A DNA stretch of 64,000 nucleotides from Streptomyces pyxinae (GCF_024756275.1 NZ_JANUGQ010000006.1:124001-188000); one strand, 5' to 3'; shown: positions 35,829 through 46,391, counted from the first letter of the stretch. Made by a program: numbers and translations. The notes: generated from the letters alone by a model not told the origin.

Positions 35829-38519
35829 ATGACGGAGCGGGTGACGGGCGACAAGACGGGCGGGACGACGGCCGGCAAGGCGGACGCGGACGGCGCGGCG
35901 GACGTGGACGGCGCGGCGGACGCGGACGGGACGGCGGCACACCGGCCGGACGACGGGACGGCGGGCGGGACGGTGGAGCAGCGGCCGGACGCCCGGCCGG
36001 GCGGGACGGGTGAGGACCGGCCGGAACGCGTCGTGGACCACCGGGCGGGCGGGCTGAGCGCGGCCGAGGTGGCCGAGCGCGTGGCGCGCGGCGAGGTCAA
36101 CGACGTACCGGTGCGCAGTTCGCGCACGACCGCCGAGATCGTCCGGGCCAATGTCTTCACCCGGTTCAACGCGATCATCGGCGTGCTCTGGGTGATCATG
36201 CTGTTCGTCGCGCCGATCCAGGACAGCCTCTTCGGCTTCGTGATCATCGCCAACACCGGCATCGGCATCATCCAGGAGCTGCGCGCCAAGAAGACCCTGG
36301 ACGGACTCGCGGTCATCGGGGAGTCGAAGCCCACCGTCCGGCGGGACGGGGCGGCGGTCGCGGTACCCACCTCGGAGCTCGTCCTCGGGGACTGCGTGGA
36401 GCTGGGCCCCGGCGACAAGGTCGTGGTGGACGGCGAGATCAGCGAGGCCGACGGCCTGGAGATCGACGAGTCGCTGCTCACCGGCGAGGCCGACCCGGTG
36501 GTCAAGAAGCCGGGCGACCAGGTGATGTCCGGCAGTTTCGTGGTGGCGGGCGGCGGCGCGTTCACCGCCACCAAGGTCGGCCGGGAGGCGTACGCGGCCC
36601 AGCTCGCCGAGGAGGCGTCCCGGTTCACCCTGGTCCACTCCGAGCTGCGCTCCGGGATCTCGACCATCCTCAAGTACGTGACCTGGATGATGGTCCCGAC
36701 CGCGATCGGGCTGGTCATCAGCCAGCTGGTCGCCCAGAACGCCGCCTTCCGGGACTCGGTCGCCCGGACCGTCGGGGGCATCGTGCCGATGATCCCCGAG
36801 GGGCTGGTGCTGCTCACCTCGGTCGCCTTCGCCATCGGGGTCGTACGCCTGGGCCGCAAGCAGTGCCTGGTGCAGGAGCTGCCCGCCATCGAGGGGCTGG
36901 CCCGGGTGGACGTGGTGTGCCTGGACAAGACCGGCACCCTCACCGAGGGCGGCATGGACGTCAGCGAGCTGCGGACGCTGAACGGCACGGACGAGGCGTA
37001 CGCCCGGAAGGTGCTGGGCGCGCTCGGCGGCGCGGACCCCCGCCCCAACGCCTCGCTCCAGGCGATCATCGACGCCTACCCGGACGGCGACGGCTGGCGG
37101 TGCGCCGAGGCGCTGCCGTTCTCCTCGGCCCGCAAGTACAGCGGCGCGGTGTTCGAGGAGAGCGGCGAGAGCGGCGCGAGCCACCGGGCCGCCGGGACCG
37201 GGGCGCGGGGCGAGGAGGCCGCCGGGACCGGAACGCGGGACGGGGACGCCGGGGCGCGGGGCGGGGCGGAGAGCCGCTGGCTGCTGGGGGCGCCGGATGT
37301 GCTGCTGGCCGACGGCGACCCGGTGCTGGCCGAGACCGAGGAGCTGAACCAGCAGGGGCTGCGGGTGCTGCTGCTGGCCCGGGTCACCGGCGGGCTGGCC
37401 GACCCGGAGGTGACCCGGGACGCCCGGGCCGCCGCCCTGGTCGTCCTGGAGCAGCGGCTCCGGCCGGACGCGGCGGACACCCTCGGCTACTTCGCGGACC
37501 AGCGGGTGGCCGCCAAGGTCATCTCGGGCGACAACGCCGTCTCGGTGGGCGCGGTCGCCGGAAAGCTGGGGCTGGCCGGGGCCGAGCAGACCGTGGACGC
37601 CCGGAAGCTGCCGGCCGAGCGGGACGAGATGGCCCGGGCGCTGGACGACGGCGCGGTCTTCGGCCGGGTCACCCCGCAGCAGAAGCGGGAGATGGTCGGC
37701 GCGCTCCAGTCGCGCGGGCACACGGTCGCCATGACCGGCGACGGGGTCAACGACGTGCTCGCGCTCAAGGACGCGGACATCGGCGTCTCGATGGGCTCGG
37801 GCTCCGAGGCCACCCGGGCGGTCGCCCAGATCGTGCTGCTCGACAACAGCTTCGCCAGCCTGCCGTCGGTGGTGGCCGAGGGGCGGCGGGTGATCGGCAA
37901 CATCACCCGGGTCGCCACCCTGTTCCTCACCAAGACCGTCTACTCGGTGCTGCTGGCGATCCTGGTGGTCTGCACCGGCGTCGAGTATCCGTTCCTGCCG
38001 CGCCATCTGACGCTGCTCTCCACGCTCACCATCGGCGTCCCGGCGTTCTTCCTGGCGCTGGCGCCCAACACCGAGCGGGCCAGGCCGCACTTCGTCCGCC
38101 GGGTGATGCGGTACGCGGTCCCCAGCGGCATCGTCGCGGCGGTCGCCACCTTCGCCACCTATCTGTTCGCCCGCCACCACTACACCGGTACGGACGCGCT
38201 GGGCGCCGAGACCAGCGCGGCCACGCTCACCCTGTTCCTGGTGTCGATGTGGGTGCTGGCGATCATCGCCCGGCCCTACACCTGGTGGCGGGTGGCGCTG
38301 GTGGCGGCGATGGGCGGGGCGTTCCTGGTGGTGCTGGTGGTGCCCTGGCTCCAGAACTTCTTCGCGCTGCGGCTGGTCGGGACGGTGGTGCCCTGGACGG
38401 CGGTCGCCGTCGCGGCGGTGAGCGCGGTGCTGCTGGAGCTCGGCTGGCGGCAGGCGGACCGCCGGCTGCGGGTGGCGGAGGCGGAGGCGGCAACCGAGAC
38501 GGCGGAGGCGAAGAGGTAG
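35829..38519 (+). CDS. P-type cation ATPase, CtpE-like
   Basis: An 896-residue P-type ATPase. The actuator loop is LLTGEADPVV (Ala in place of the usual Ser of TGES), the phosphorylation site is DKTGTLT (Asp366), and the hinge is MTGDGVNDVLALKDADIGVS. Membrane segment 4 has the PEGL motif (MIPEGLVLLTS). The match is to the CtpE group; mycobacterial CtpE exports calcium. The first 75 residues are an acidic Asp/Gly/Ala repeat run with no known role, and another low-complexity patch lies at about 442-480. Start ATG 35829; an upstream in-frame start is weaker. Confidence 0.88.
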   Translation: MTERVTGDKTGGTTAGKADADGAADVDGAADADGTAAHRPDDGTAGGTVEQRPDARPGGTGEDRPERVVDHRAGGLSAAEVAERVARGEVNDVPVRSSRTTAEIVRANVFTRFNAIIGVLWVIMLFVAPIQDSLFGFVIIANTGIGIIQELRAKKTLDGLAVIGESKPTVRRDGAAVAVPTSELVLGDCVELGPGDKVVVDGEISEADGLEIDESLLTGEADPVVKKPGDQVMSGSFVVAGGGAFTATKVGREAYAAQLAEEASRFTLVHSELRSGISTILKYVTWMMVPTAIGLVISQLVAQNAAFRDSVARTVGGIVPMIPEGLVLLTSVAFAIGVVRLGRKQCLVQELPAIEGLARVDVVCLDKTGTLTEGGMDVSELRTLNGTDEAYARKVLGALGGADPRPNASLQAIIDAYPDGDGWRCAEALPFSSARKYSGAVFEESGESGASHRAAGTGARGEEAAGTGTRDGDAGARGGAESRWLLGAPDVLLADGDPVLAETEELNQQGLRVLLLARVTGGLADPEVTRDARAAALVVLEQRLRPDAADTLGYFADQRVAAKVISGDNAVSVGAVAGKLGLAGAEQTVDARKLPAERDEMARALDDGAVFGRVTPQQKREMVGALQSRGHTVAMTGDGVNDVLALKDADIGVSMGSGSEATRAVAQIVLLDNSFASLPSVVAEGRRVIGNITRVATLFLTKTVYSVLLAILVVCTGVEYPFLPRHLTLLSTLTIGVPAFFLALAPNTERARPHFVRRVMRYAVPSGIVAAVATFATYLFARHHYTGTDALGAETSAATLTLFLVSMWVLAIIARPYTWWRVALVAAMGGAFLVVLVVPWLQNFFALRLVGTVVPWTAVAVAAVSAVLLELGWRQADRRLRVAEAEAATETAEAKR

Positions 38520-38571
38520 GAGCGTACGGGTCATGCCGGTACGGGGCAGGCCGTACGGGGCAGGCCGTACG

Positions 38572-38617
38572 GGGAGGGGGCCGGGCCCGGTCGTGGAACC
38601 GGGCCCGGCCCCCTCTC
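38572..38617. terminator. Strong bidirectional terminator
   Basis: Perfect 17-base arms (GAGGGGGCCGGGCCCGG at 38574-38590 paired with its complement at 38599-38615) and an eight-base loop TCGTGGAA. It sits between the convergent ATPase and Hsp90-like genes. The following 85 bases repeat CTCGTACGCCG-type units four times. Confidence 0.87.
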
Positions 38618-38700
38618 GTACGCCGTCGGCCCCCTCTCGTACGCCGCCGGCCCCCTTCTCGTACGTTCTCGTACGCCGCCGCCGGCGCCCGTACCGCCCG

Positions 38701-41700
38701 TCAGTCGAACCAGCGGTCCCGGGCCAGCTCCGCCGTGCGGGACGGGTCCTCCAGGAGCGCGGCGACCTCGAAGCGGCGGGGCCACTGGCCGGCGGCCCAG
38801 GCGAGACCGGCGGCGACGCCCTCCAGGGTGGCGGCGTGCAGGGTGCCGTCGGGGGTCCGGCGCCAGTCCAGCTCGACCCCGCCGGCCCGCAGCTCCTCGT
38901 GCTCCTGGTAGGTCGCCGGGGTGCCGGGCCCGAGGAGCGCGTGCACCGAATCGGGTACGTCGTGTTCCTCGCCGTCCGTCGTCACCTCGGCCACCACCGC
39001 CTCGCCCAGCCGCCGGACCTGGAGCAGCTCCGCGAGGGCGCCCGCCAGGGCCGGGGCGACCGGGAGCAGCGGGAGTCCGGCGGTGAGCGGGAGCAGGTCG
39101 GGGGCGTCGGCCACCAGGGCGTCGGCCGCGTCCACCACCCGTACCTCGCCGTCCACCACCGCGCGCAGCTCGTCGGGGAGGGTGACCTCCTCGGGGTCGA
39201 GCCCGGCCAGCGCGGTGTAGAGCCCGTGCAGCTGGGCGCCCGACACCGGGCGGTCCGGGTCCCCGAGCCGGGCCAGCAGCTCGGCGGCGCCGCCCGGTTC
39301 GTCGAGGAGGGCGGCGACCGAGGTACGGACGCCGAGGGCGCGCAGCACCTGGGCGTCCGCGAAGCCGGTGGTGTCGGCCGCGTCGTACAGCCCGGCCAGC
39401 AGCGGATCGGCCCCGGCGGCGCGGAGACCGGCCGGGCGGCGGCCGTCGAGCACCGGGTGGCCGCGCAGCCACCAGGCGGTGTAGGAGCGGACGTTCTCGG
39501 TGGTGCCGTCCGGGAGCAGCACCCGCACCGGCTGGACCAGCGCGTCCCGCAGCGGCGGCCGGGCGAGCTGGGCGAGCGCCTGCGGCCAGGCGTCGTCGTC
39601 CACCAGCTCCAGGTCGCGTACGGCGGTCAGTTCGGTGGCGACCGGCGGCACCGGGGACTCGGGCAGCCGGTCGAGCACGTCCTCGCACCAGACGTCGACG
39701 GCGTCCAGCAGCCCGGCGTCGTCGGGCTCGGGGAAGTCGGTGTCCCGGGGCTCCAGTTCGTCCGGGTCCAGCACCACGTCGGCGGCCCGGACCAGGGCGA
39801 AGCCGGCCAGCACCCCGCAGGCGGTGAGCGGCTGTTCGCCCCAGCGCTCGGCCAGTTCCGCGTCGCAGAGCGCCAGTTCGTCGGGGCGCAGCACGGCGGC
39901 GAAGGGGCTGCCGGGGAGCACCAGCTCACTGGCCGGGGCGAGTTCGCCGTCCTCGTCGGGGAGGGCGAGCGCGCCGAGCCAGGGTTCGTCGCCCGGCTCC
40001 AGGGCGGCCTCCCGGACGAGCGCCAGCACGATCTCGGCCAGCTCCTCGGCGTCCGGGGTGTCCTCGTCCCAGAGTTCGCCGTCGTCCAGCGAGGCGGCGA
40101 CGGCGGCCCGCACCTGGGGCGTGGTGAGCACCGCGCGCGGGGTGGCGGGCAGGGCGCCCAGCTTCTCCAGGACCGGGTGGGCGGCGTCCGGGTGGGCGAC
40201 CTTCAGCCCGAGCCGGGTCAGGTCCACCGGCATGTCGGGGAGCGGCAGCAGGACTTGGCGGGGGCCGGTGGCGGTGCGCCCGCCGACCAGCGGGACCGGG
40301 AGCCCGGCCAGCCGGTCCGGGTCGACACCGGCCAGCGACTCGTAGAGCCGCCGCCACCACTCGGGGGCCCGCTCCACGCCGGCGATCCGGTCGATGGCGT
40401 CGCCCAGCGGCAGCCGGCCCACCCCGAGCGCCCGCAGCTCGGCCCGGCGCTCAAGCCCGGCGGGGAGCAGGGTCGGCAGCACCTCCGCGAGCACCCGTAC
40501 GGTGTCGGCGCCGGCGCCCTCCACCACCTCGGCCTCGAACGGCCGCAGGGCGAGCGGGTGTTCGTCCGCCTCGGCCCCGTCGGCCGCCTCCGGCCGGTCG
40601 TCGGTGACCGGCCCGGCGGCCTGCCCGGCGTCCCATCCTGCGGCGTGCCCGGCGTCCGATCCGGCAGTCGGCCCGGCGGCCGGGGCCAGGAACGGCACCC
40701 GGGGCAGCAGTTCCAGCGCGGCGGCCCGGATCGCCCCGTCCAGGGCGCCGGTACCGAGCGGCCCGGGCACCAGGTCCAGGGTGCCGGTGCTCACCGGCCG
40801 CCAGGCGCCGAGCAGTTCGGCGTACGCCTCGGCGGCGCGGGCGGCCAGGAAGTCGGTGAGCGGCCCGGTCGCCGGATGGCGCCGGGTGGTGTCCAGCGGG
40901 AAGGTGGCGATCAGCAGCGCGGGCAGGCCCAGCGGCTCGTCGGTCGGCGTCGGGGCGTGCACCACGGGGGCGGTGTCCGGCCGGACCGGGGCGCCCTCGC
41001 CGTCCACCGGCACGGCCCAGGTCACCGTCCAGTGCGGGCGCAGCCGCTCCTCGCGCGGCCGGTCCGCGAGCAGTTCGGCGGCGATGGCGCCGGTGCGGGT
41101 CACCGTCCGCCAGCGGCGCTCGACCCGGTCGGTGTCCCGGGCGGTGTCCCGGATCACGGTGTACGGGCCCTGCTGGGCGCGGGAGAGCACCCGGGTGCCG
41201 CCGCCCGGGGTCTCCACGACCACCTCGGCGAGCCCGGGCAGGGTGAGCAGCAGGGCGTCGTCCACCCCGTCCAGCAGCCGTTCGGCCAGGCCCTCGGCGG
41301 CCGGGTCGCGCAGCGGCAGCACGACCACCGTGTCGTACCCCTCGGGCGCGGCCCCCTCGGCGGGCAACGGCAGTCGCAGCAGCGGCACATGGCCGTCCCG
41401 GCGGCGCAGCTCGTCCCCGAGGCCAGGGCTGAACATGGCGGCGTCGGCGGCCAGTTCCCGGGCCTCACGCAGGGACCAGCGGACGCCCCCGTGGCGGCCC
41501 AGCACGGCGGGCTCGTCGCTCACCGCGAGCACGGCCGCGAAGCCGACGCCGAACCGGCCGACCGCGCTCTCGTGGCCCTCCCGCTTGGCGGAGGCGCGCA
41601 GGGTGCTCAGCGACTCGACGCCGGTCGCGTCCAGCGGCGCCCCGGTGTTGGCGGCGGCCAGCACGGCGGGGGTCCCCGGGCCCGCCGGGTGGAGGGTGAG

Positions 41701-41925
41701 CCGGAGCCGGCCGGGCACCCCGGCGCGGGCGGCGGCGTCGGCGGCGTTCTGGGCCAGCTCGACCACGAGCCGGTCGCGGTAGCCGCCGAGCGCCAGGTCC
41801 TCCTCGGCGTTGGCGTCCTCCCGGAACCGGGCCGGTCCGGCGCCCCAGGAGTCGAGCACCCCGCGCCGCAGCCGTGCGGTCCCGAAGGGGTCCGCCCCGC
41901 CGGCCGCCGTCGCCCACCCGTTCAC
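38701..41925 (-). CDS. Hsp90-like GHKL ATPase (sacsin-like)
   Basis: A 1074-residue protein with an N-terminal GHKL ATPase domain. The N-box is LVVELAQNAADAA (residues 53-65), with RFGVGFAAVLAVSDEP as the G2-like region. The rest is long, acidic and Leu/Ala-rich with no other known domain. This layout is annotated in streptomycetes as a molecular chaperone Hsp90-like or sacsin-like protein. A Gly/Ala/Asp repeat patch (AAGPTAGSDAGHAAGWDAGQ) interrupts it. Start GTG 41925 has GGAG six bases upstream. Partner DUF3027 lies upstream on the same strand. Confidence 0.82.
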   Translation of the reverse strand: MNGWATAAGGADPFGTARLRRGVLDSWGAGPARFREDANAEEDLALGGYRDRLVVELAQNAADAAARAGVPGRLRLTLHPAGPGTPAVLAAANTGAPLDATGVESLSTLRASAKREGHESAVGRFGVGFAAVLAVSDEPAVLGRHGGVRWSLREARELAADAAMFSPGLGDELRRRDGHVPLLRLPLPAEGAAPEGYDTVVVLPLRDPAAEGLAERLLDGVDDALLLTLPGLAEVVVETPGGGTRVLSRAQQGPYTVIRDTARDTDRVERRWRTVTRTGAIAAELLADRPREERLRPHWTVTWAVPVDGEGAPVRPDTAPVVHAPTPTDEPLGLPALLIATFPLDTTRRHPATGPLTDFLAARAAEAYAELLGAWRPVSTGTLDLVPGPLGTGALDGAIRAAALELLPRVPFLAPAAGPTAGSDAGHAAGWDAGQAAGPVTDDRPEAADGAEADEHPLALRPFEAEVVEGAGADTVRVLAEVLPTLLPAGLERRAELRALGVGRLPLGDAIDRIAGVERAPEWWRRLYESLAGVDPDRLAGLPVPLVGGRTATGPRQVLLPLPDMPVDLTRLGLKVAHPDAAHPVLEKLGALPATPRAVLTTPQVRAAVAASLDDGELWDEDTPDAEELAEIVLALVREAALEPGDEPWLGALALPDEDGELAPASELVLPGSPFAAVLRPDELALCDAELAERWGEQPLTACGVLAGFALVRAADVVLDPDELEPRDTDFPEPDDAGLLDAVDVWCEDVLDRLPESPVPPVATELTAVRDLELVDDDAWPQALAQLARPPLRDALVQPVRVLLPDGTTENVRSYTAWWLRGHPVLDGRRPAGLRAAGADPLLAGLYDAADTTGFADAQVLRALGVRTSVAALLDEPGGAAELLARLGDPDRPVSGAQLHGLYTALAGLDPEEVTLPDELRAVVDGEVRVVDAADALVADAPDLLPLTAGLPLLPVAPALAGALAELLQVRRLGEAVVAEVTTDGEEHDVPDSVHALLGPGTPATYQEHEELRAGGVELDWRRTPDGTLHAATLEGVAAGLAWAAGQWPRRFEVAALLEDPSRTAELARDRWFD

Positions 41926-42777
41926 GTTGTGCTCCGCTCTGTAGAGGCTTCGGCCGTGGCGGCTTCCGCCGGGTCCGTAGAGGCTCCGTTGCCGAAGGTA
42001 TCGCGTACCCCGGATCGCCCCCGCACGGCCACCGTGCAGCCGGCACCGACGCCCTGGGGTGCCAGAACCGTGTCCCCGGAGGAGCCGGGACCATGTCTCG
42101 GGGGGACCGGGCGAACCGGGGCCCGGGGCCCCGAGGAACCGGGGAGGCGGGTCGGAGGAGTGAGCGCCCGCAACACCTGGGGCACCCGCACAACGCCCGG
42201 TCCGGTCACCCGCAACGCCCAGGGGGGTCGCCCACAACGCCCGCGAGGGGCGGGCGTCCACCCACCCGTGACGAGCCGTCCGGTCGACGGAGGGAGCCGG
42301 CCGGCCGGACGACGACCCGGCCGACCGGCGCGTACCGGAACCCTCACGGGACCTTCGCACCGACCACGGGCGGCGCACCCCGGCCGTCCTCACCGCCACG
42401 GTGGAACCACGGGCGGCGAGCCGGTGGAACGGGCCGCCGGCATCCTGACCCTCACCGTGAAGGGGGGCTTGGGCACGCTCGGGCCCGGCGCCCCGCGGGT
42501 GTCACCGCGCGACCCGGCCGACGGCGGCGGGAAGCCCGCGGGCCCGGCCGGCGGCTCGGGCCACGGGGCCCGGCCGACCACCGGGACCCCGGCGGAAGGC
42601 GCCCGGCGCAGCCATCGGCCGCGGATCTCCCCGGGCGACTCGTTCCCGGCCGGCGTCACCGGTCTGCGCGTCTCGCCGTTCGGTGACGGCGGCCACGAGA
42701 CCGTCACCGCCGGCGGCTGGCCACGGGGTACGCCCGGATGCTCCGGTGCCGTGGGTGCTCCGGGCGCTCCCGGGGTT
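41926..42777. other. 850-base gap with no convincing gene
   Basis: Between the Hsp90-like gene and DUF3027 I find no protein-like frame on either strand. The middle (42150-42260) has loosely repeated CCCGCAACRCC and CACAACGCCC words, and the rest is Gly/Pro/Arg-type GC-rich sequence. The promoter of the Hsp90-like gene must lie at its left end. It may be eroded sequence. Confidence 0.4.
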
Positions 42778-43752
42778 TCAGGAGTGGCCCAGGTCCTCCG
42801 CCTCCGCGTCCGGGGCGGCGGCCGGGACCAAACCGGCGTCCCGGTCGGGCCGGAGCGGGAAGGCGTCGGCGCCCAGCGAGTCCAGCACCGGCGGCGCCGG
42901 ACGCGGAGGCTGGGGCATGACGGCCGCCTCGGAGTGGCCGCCGCAGCCGTAGGTGAGCGACACCACCCGGCCGTCGGCGGGCGAGAACTCGTTGGCGCAC
43001 ACCCCGAACGCCTGCCGCAGCGAGCCGGCCAGCGGCATCAGGAAGCCGCAGGAGACACAGGGCGCGGGCGCCGCCTGGGCCATCGGGGCCTTGGCGCCGA
43101 ACGCCTCCTCCCAGCGGTCGGCGGCGACATGGAGGCCGTACCGGGACAGCACCCGGGACCGGCGCAGCCCCAGCTCCTCGGCGACGGCGGAGACGGCACC
43201 CCGGGCGGGAGCAGCACCGACGGCTTCCGCGCTTCCGGCGTCCGCCGCGCCCCTGCCGTCCTCGTACGCCTCCGGGCCCGCCGCCGGGGTGTCCCCGGGG
43301 CCCCGGACCTCGTCGGAGACGGCCGAATTGGGCAGCGGCTCGTCGGCGCCGGTCCAGCCGGGCTCCAGACGCAGGTCGTCCGCCTCGGTCGGCAGCAGGT
43401 CGCCGGGGCCCATGTCCCCCGGGCGGAGCCGCTCGCTCCAGGGCACCCACGCGGGGGCCAGCAGGGCGTCGGGGCCGGGCAGCAGAACCGTCTCATCAAG
43501 GGTGACCACCCGGGCGCGGGAGGCGCGGGCGATCGTCACGGCCCAGCGCCAGCCCCGGTAGCCGGGCTCCTTGCACTCGAAGAAGTGCGTGACGACCCGG
43601 TCGCCGTCCGCCTCGACCCCTACGTGCTCGCCGACCACACCGGGAGCCGCGGTCTCCTCGGCCGCCTCCCGGGCGAGCTCGACCGCCTCGGCGCAGAGTC
43701 GGTCGGGGGCGGGGGTACGCGTAGTACGGCTTCGCGTCGTCGCAGCACTCAC
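42778..43752 (-). CDS. DUF3027 protein
   Basis: A 324-residue soluble protein of actinomycete family DUF3027. Conserved blocks are HFFECKEPGYRGWRWAVTIA and the segment LAPAWVPWSERLRPGDMGPG DLLP. A Cys-x-x-Cys-like pair (CVSCGFLMPL) and a later CANEFSPADG plus CGGHSE suggest a bound metal. An acidic low-complexity insertion fills about residues 155-190. The gene is conserved next to the Hsp90-like gene; function unknown. Confidence 0.85.
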   Translation of the reverse strand: MSAATTRSRTTRTPAPDRLCAEAVELAREAAEETAAPGVVGEHVGVEADGDRVVTHFFECKEPGYRGWRWAVTIARASRARVVTLDETVLLPGPDALLAPAWVPWSERLRPGDMGPGDLLPTEADDLRLEPGWTGADEPLPNSAVSDEVRGPGDTPAAGPEAYEDGRGAADAGSAEAVGAAPARGAVSAVAEELGLRRSRVLSRYGLHVAADRWEEAFGAKAPMAQAAPAPCVSCGFLMPLAGSLRQAFGVCANEFSPADGRVVSLTYGCGGHSEAAVMPQPPRPAPPVLDSLGADAFPLRPDRDAGLVPAAAPDAEAEDLGHS

Positions 43753-44452
43753 AGGTCTCGCTTCTCTCTACGCCGTCTCACGGATGCGCCTGCCGGATCA
43801 CGGCGTACGGGCGGCGGGCGGAGCGGACCAGAGGGCCGCATCGACGTCCGCGCCCGACCTGAACCGGGCACACCTCACGTCAACCATTCTGCGGGATGCC
43901 GAAGAGGCGCGCGGCCGGAAAGGACCGCCGGTGGCGCGCTACGCACGCTACCTCCTCCGCCGCCCCGCGCCCACCGCCCCCGCCCCGACGGCCCGTCTCG
44001 CCGGCCCCGAACCCCCCGGCCGCCGCCCGGCCACTGCCCCGTCTCCCCCGTTCGTCGTCTCCCCCGTTCGTCGTCTCCCCCGTTCGTCGTCTCCCCCGTT
44101 CGCCGCCTCCCCTGCTCGCCGCCTCGCCTGCTCGCCGGTGGCCGTCCCCCGGCCCCCGTACCGGCGGACCCGGCCCTCCTCCGGCGAGCAGCCCCGGTGC
44201 CGGCGATCCGGTCCTCCGACGGCGAGCAGCCCCGTCCCGGCGCTCAGCCCGTACGGGCGGCTCCGGCGGCCCACCCGCGTTCAGCCTGTACCGGCGATCC
44301 GGCCGGGACGGCGATCGGACCCGCCGGTGGCCGGATCTGTCCACGACGACAATCCGCCGGTCGTCCGCCAGTCGTCCGCCGATGACTCGCCGGTGATCCG
44401 CCACGGCCCGTCGGCCGGTTCGTGCGGCGGGGTCCTGGGGCACTATGACGAG
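43753..44452. repeat. Gap with 16-bp tandem repeat (44041-44136)
   Basis: Six 16-base units lie head to tail at 44041-44136: GTCTCCCCCGTTCGTC three times, then units with one, three and four changes. The remainder of this 700-base divergent gap holds no gene I can support. CACTAT at 44441-44446 ends six bases before the MFS ATG and is a likely -10 box for a leaderless transcript. Confidence 0.85.
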
Positions 44453-45817
44453 ATGGCAGCCGCGAGCTCGTCCGGGGGCGAGGGTGAGGGCAGGGGTGCC
44501 GGGCCGTTGCGCAGGGCGGGCCGGTCGGTCGTACGTGTCCTGCGCCTGCCGTTCACCGGCGCGGCGCGCGGCATCCGCAGAGCCACCCACGCCCACGGCG
44601 CCGGGGAATCCGGGCTCGGCAAGCTGATCGAGCTGCACGCGGTGAACGGCGCCGGGGACGTACTGGTCACCGTCGCGCTCGCCTCCACCGTCTTCTTCTC
44701 GGTGCCGACCGACGAGGCACGCGGCCGGGTGGCGCTCTACCTGGCCATCACCATGGCCCCGTTCACCCTGTTGGCTCCGGTGATCGGTCCGCTGCTCGAC
44801 CGGCTGCCGCACGGTCGGCGCGCCGCGATGGCCGGGGCGATGCTCACCCGGGCGGTGCTGGCGCTCACCATGTCCGGCGCGGTGGCCACCGGCGGCCTGG
44901 AGCTCTACCCGGCGGCGCTGGGCGTGCTGGTCGCGTCGAAGGCGTACGGGGTGGTGCGCAGCGCCGTGGTGCCGCGCCTGCTGCCACCCGCCTTCTCGCT
45001 GGTGAAGGCGAACTCGCGGGTGACCCTGGCCGGGCTGCTCGCCACCGGGGCGGCGGCGCCGATCGGTGCCGGGCTCCAGCGGATCGGGCCCGGCTGGCCG
45101 CTCTACGGCGCCTGTGCGCTCTTCGTCGCCGGAACGTTCCTGGCGCTGTCCATGCCGCCCAAGGTGGACTCGGCCAAGGGCGAGCGCCGGGTGCGGATGC
45201 TGCCGCACGGCGAGCGGAAGCCGAGCCTGCGGACGGTGGGGCCCTCGGTGCTGCACGGGCTCCAGGCCAACGCCGCGCACCGGATCCTCTCCGGCTTCCT
45301 CATCTTCTTCCTGGCGTTCCTGCTCCGGGAGCAGCCACTGGCCGGGCAGAGCGCGGCGGTGTCGCTGGGCATCGTCGGCGTGGCGGCCGGGGTGGGGAAC
45401 GCCTGCGGCACGGCGGTGGGGGCACTGCTCCGGTCCCGCGCCCCGGAGGCGATCATCGCCACCATGCTGGCCCTGGCGCTGACGGCGTCGATCGTGGCCG
45501 CCGTCTTCTTCGGCGGGTTCGCGGTGGCGGTGCTGGGCGCGGTGGCCGGTCTGTCGCAGGCCCTGTCGAAGCTGTCGCTGGACGCGATGATCCAGCGGGA
45601 CGTGCCGGAGGCGGTGCGCACCTCGGCCTTCGCCCGTTCGGAGACGCTGCTCCAGATGGCGTGGGTGGTGGGCGGCGCCATCGGGATCGCGCTGCCGCTC
45701 AACGGAAGCCTCGGGATGTCGGTGGCGGCGGCGATCCTGGCGCTGGGCGCGGCGGCCACCCTGCGCGGTCTGCTCACCGCCGCCCGGCGCGGCACGCCGT
45801 ACCCGCGCGTGGCGTGA
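44453..45817 (+). CDS. MFS-type membrane protein
   Basis: A 454-residue major facilitator-like protein with about 12 segments. After a basic 45-residue start comes LIELHAVNGAGDVLVTVALA; the motif GPLLDRLPHGRRAAMAGAML is the loop between segments 2 and 3. The second half begins after VRMLPHGERKPSLRTVGPSV. The gene is conserved in streptomycetes between DUF3027 and DUF2771. ATG 44453 follows a -10-like element closely. The end of the gene and the gap after it repeat GCCGTACCCGCGCGTGGCG three times (about 45797-45880). Confidence 0.83.
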   Translation: MAAASSSGGEGEGRGAGPLRRAGRSVVRVLRLPFTGAARGIRRATHAHGAGESGLGKLIELHAVNGAGDVLVTVALASTVFFSVPTDEARGRVALYLAITMAPFTLLAPVIGPLLDRLPHGRRAAMAGAMLTRAVLALTMSGAVATGGLELYPAALGVLVASKAYGVVRSAVVPRLLPPAFSLVKANSRVTLAGLLATGAAAPIGAGLQRIGPGWPLYGACALFVAGTFLALSMPPKVDSAKGERRVRMLPHGERKPSLRTVGPSVLHGLQANAAHRILSGFLIFFLAFLLREQPLAGQSAAVSLGIVGVAAGVGNACGTAVGALLRSRAPEAIIATMLALALTASIVAAVFFGGFAVAVLGAVAGLSQALSKLSLDAMIQRDVPEAVRTSAFARSETLLQMAWVVGGAIGIALPLNGSLGMSVAAAILALGAAATLRGLLTAARRGTPYPRVA

Positions 45818-45909
45818 GGCGGCGCGCGGGCCGTACCCGCACGGTGGCGTGAGGCGGCACGCCGTACCCGCGCGTGGCGCGATCGGGACCGCCCGATAGC
45901 CTTCGCCCC

Positions 45910-46389
45910 ATGACCGTTGCGTTTTTCTCCGGTAGGGCCCGCCGGGCCGGGGCCGCGCTGGGCGCTGCCGCCGCCGGGCTCCTCGTACTGTCCGCCTGCG
46001 ACAAGCCGACCCCGCTCGCGACCGTGACGGTCGGGTCGGAATCCGTCAACTCCGAGGCCGCCTGCTACAACGACGGCAAGGCGCTCAAGGAGTCGGTGAT
46101 CCAGGACTGTCTGACGAAGAAGGAGGGGAAGGCGGTCAAGGTCTCGACGGACGACAAGATCCGCTTCGGCGTCGACCCCGAGATCGCCGATCGCGGCTGG
46201 ACGATCTTCATCGGCGGCCAGCAGGCGGAGCAGGAGCCGTACAAGAAGACGTACCGGACGCTGCCGGCCAACGCCTTCTTCTCCACCCAGTCCGGCGAGG
46301 CGACCACCGAGCAGAACATCAGCATCGTCGAGAGCAGCGGCAACAAGCTGACCGGCGTCTGGCACTTCAAGCTCAAGAAGTCGTCCTGA
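45910..46389 (+). CDS. DUF2771 lipoprotein
   Basis: A 159-residue exported lipoprotein. The hydrophobic signal ends in the lipobox LSAC (AAGLLVLSACDKP). The mature part (EAACYNDGKALKESVIQDCL and ISIVESSGNKLTGVWHFKLK) fits DUF2771, an actinomycete family of unknown role. The stop is two bases before the TTG of mqnB, so the genes are likely co-transcribed. Confidence 0.85.
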   Translation: MTVAFFSGRARRAGAALGAAAAGLLVLSACDKPTPLATVTVGSESVNSEAACYNDGKALKESVIQDCLTKKEGKAVKVSTDDKIRFGVDPEIADRGWTIFIGGQQAEQEPYKKTYRTLPANAFFSTQSGEATTEQNISIVESSGNKLTGVWHFKLKKSS

Positions 46390-46391
46390 CC

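Noticed and set aside
38533..44385. 1950-codon plus-strand open frame
   Set aside because: It is antisense to the Hsp90-like and DUF3027 genes. Streptomycete third-codon GC bias keeps such shadow frames open; no domain or start supports it.
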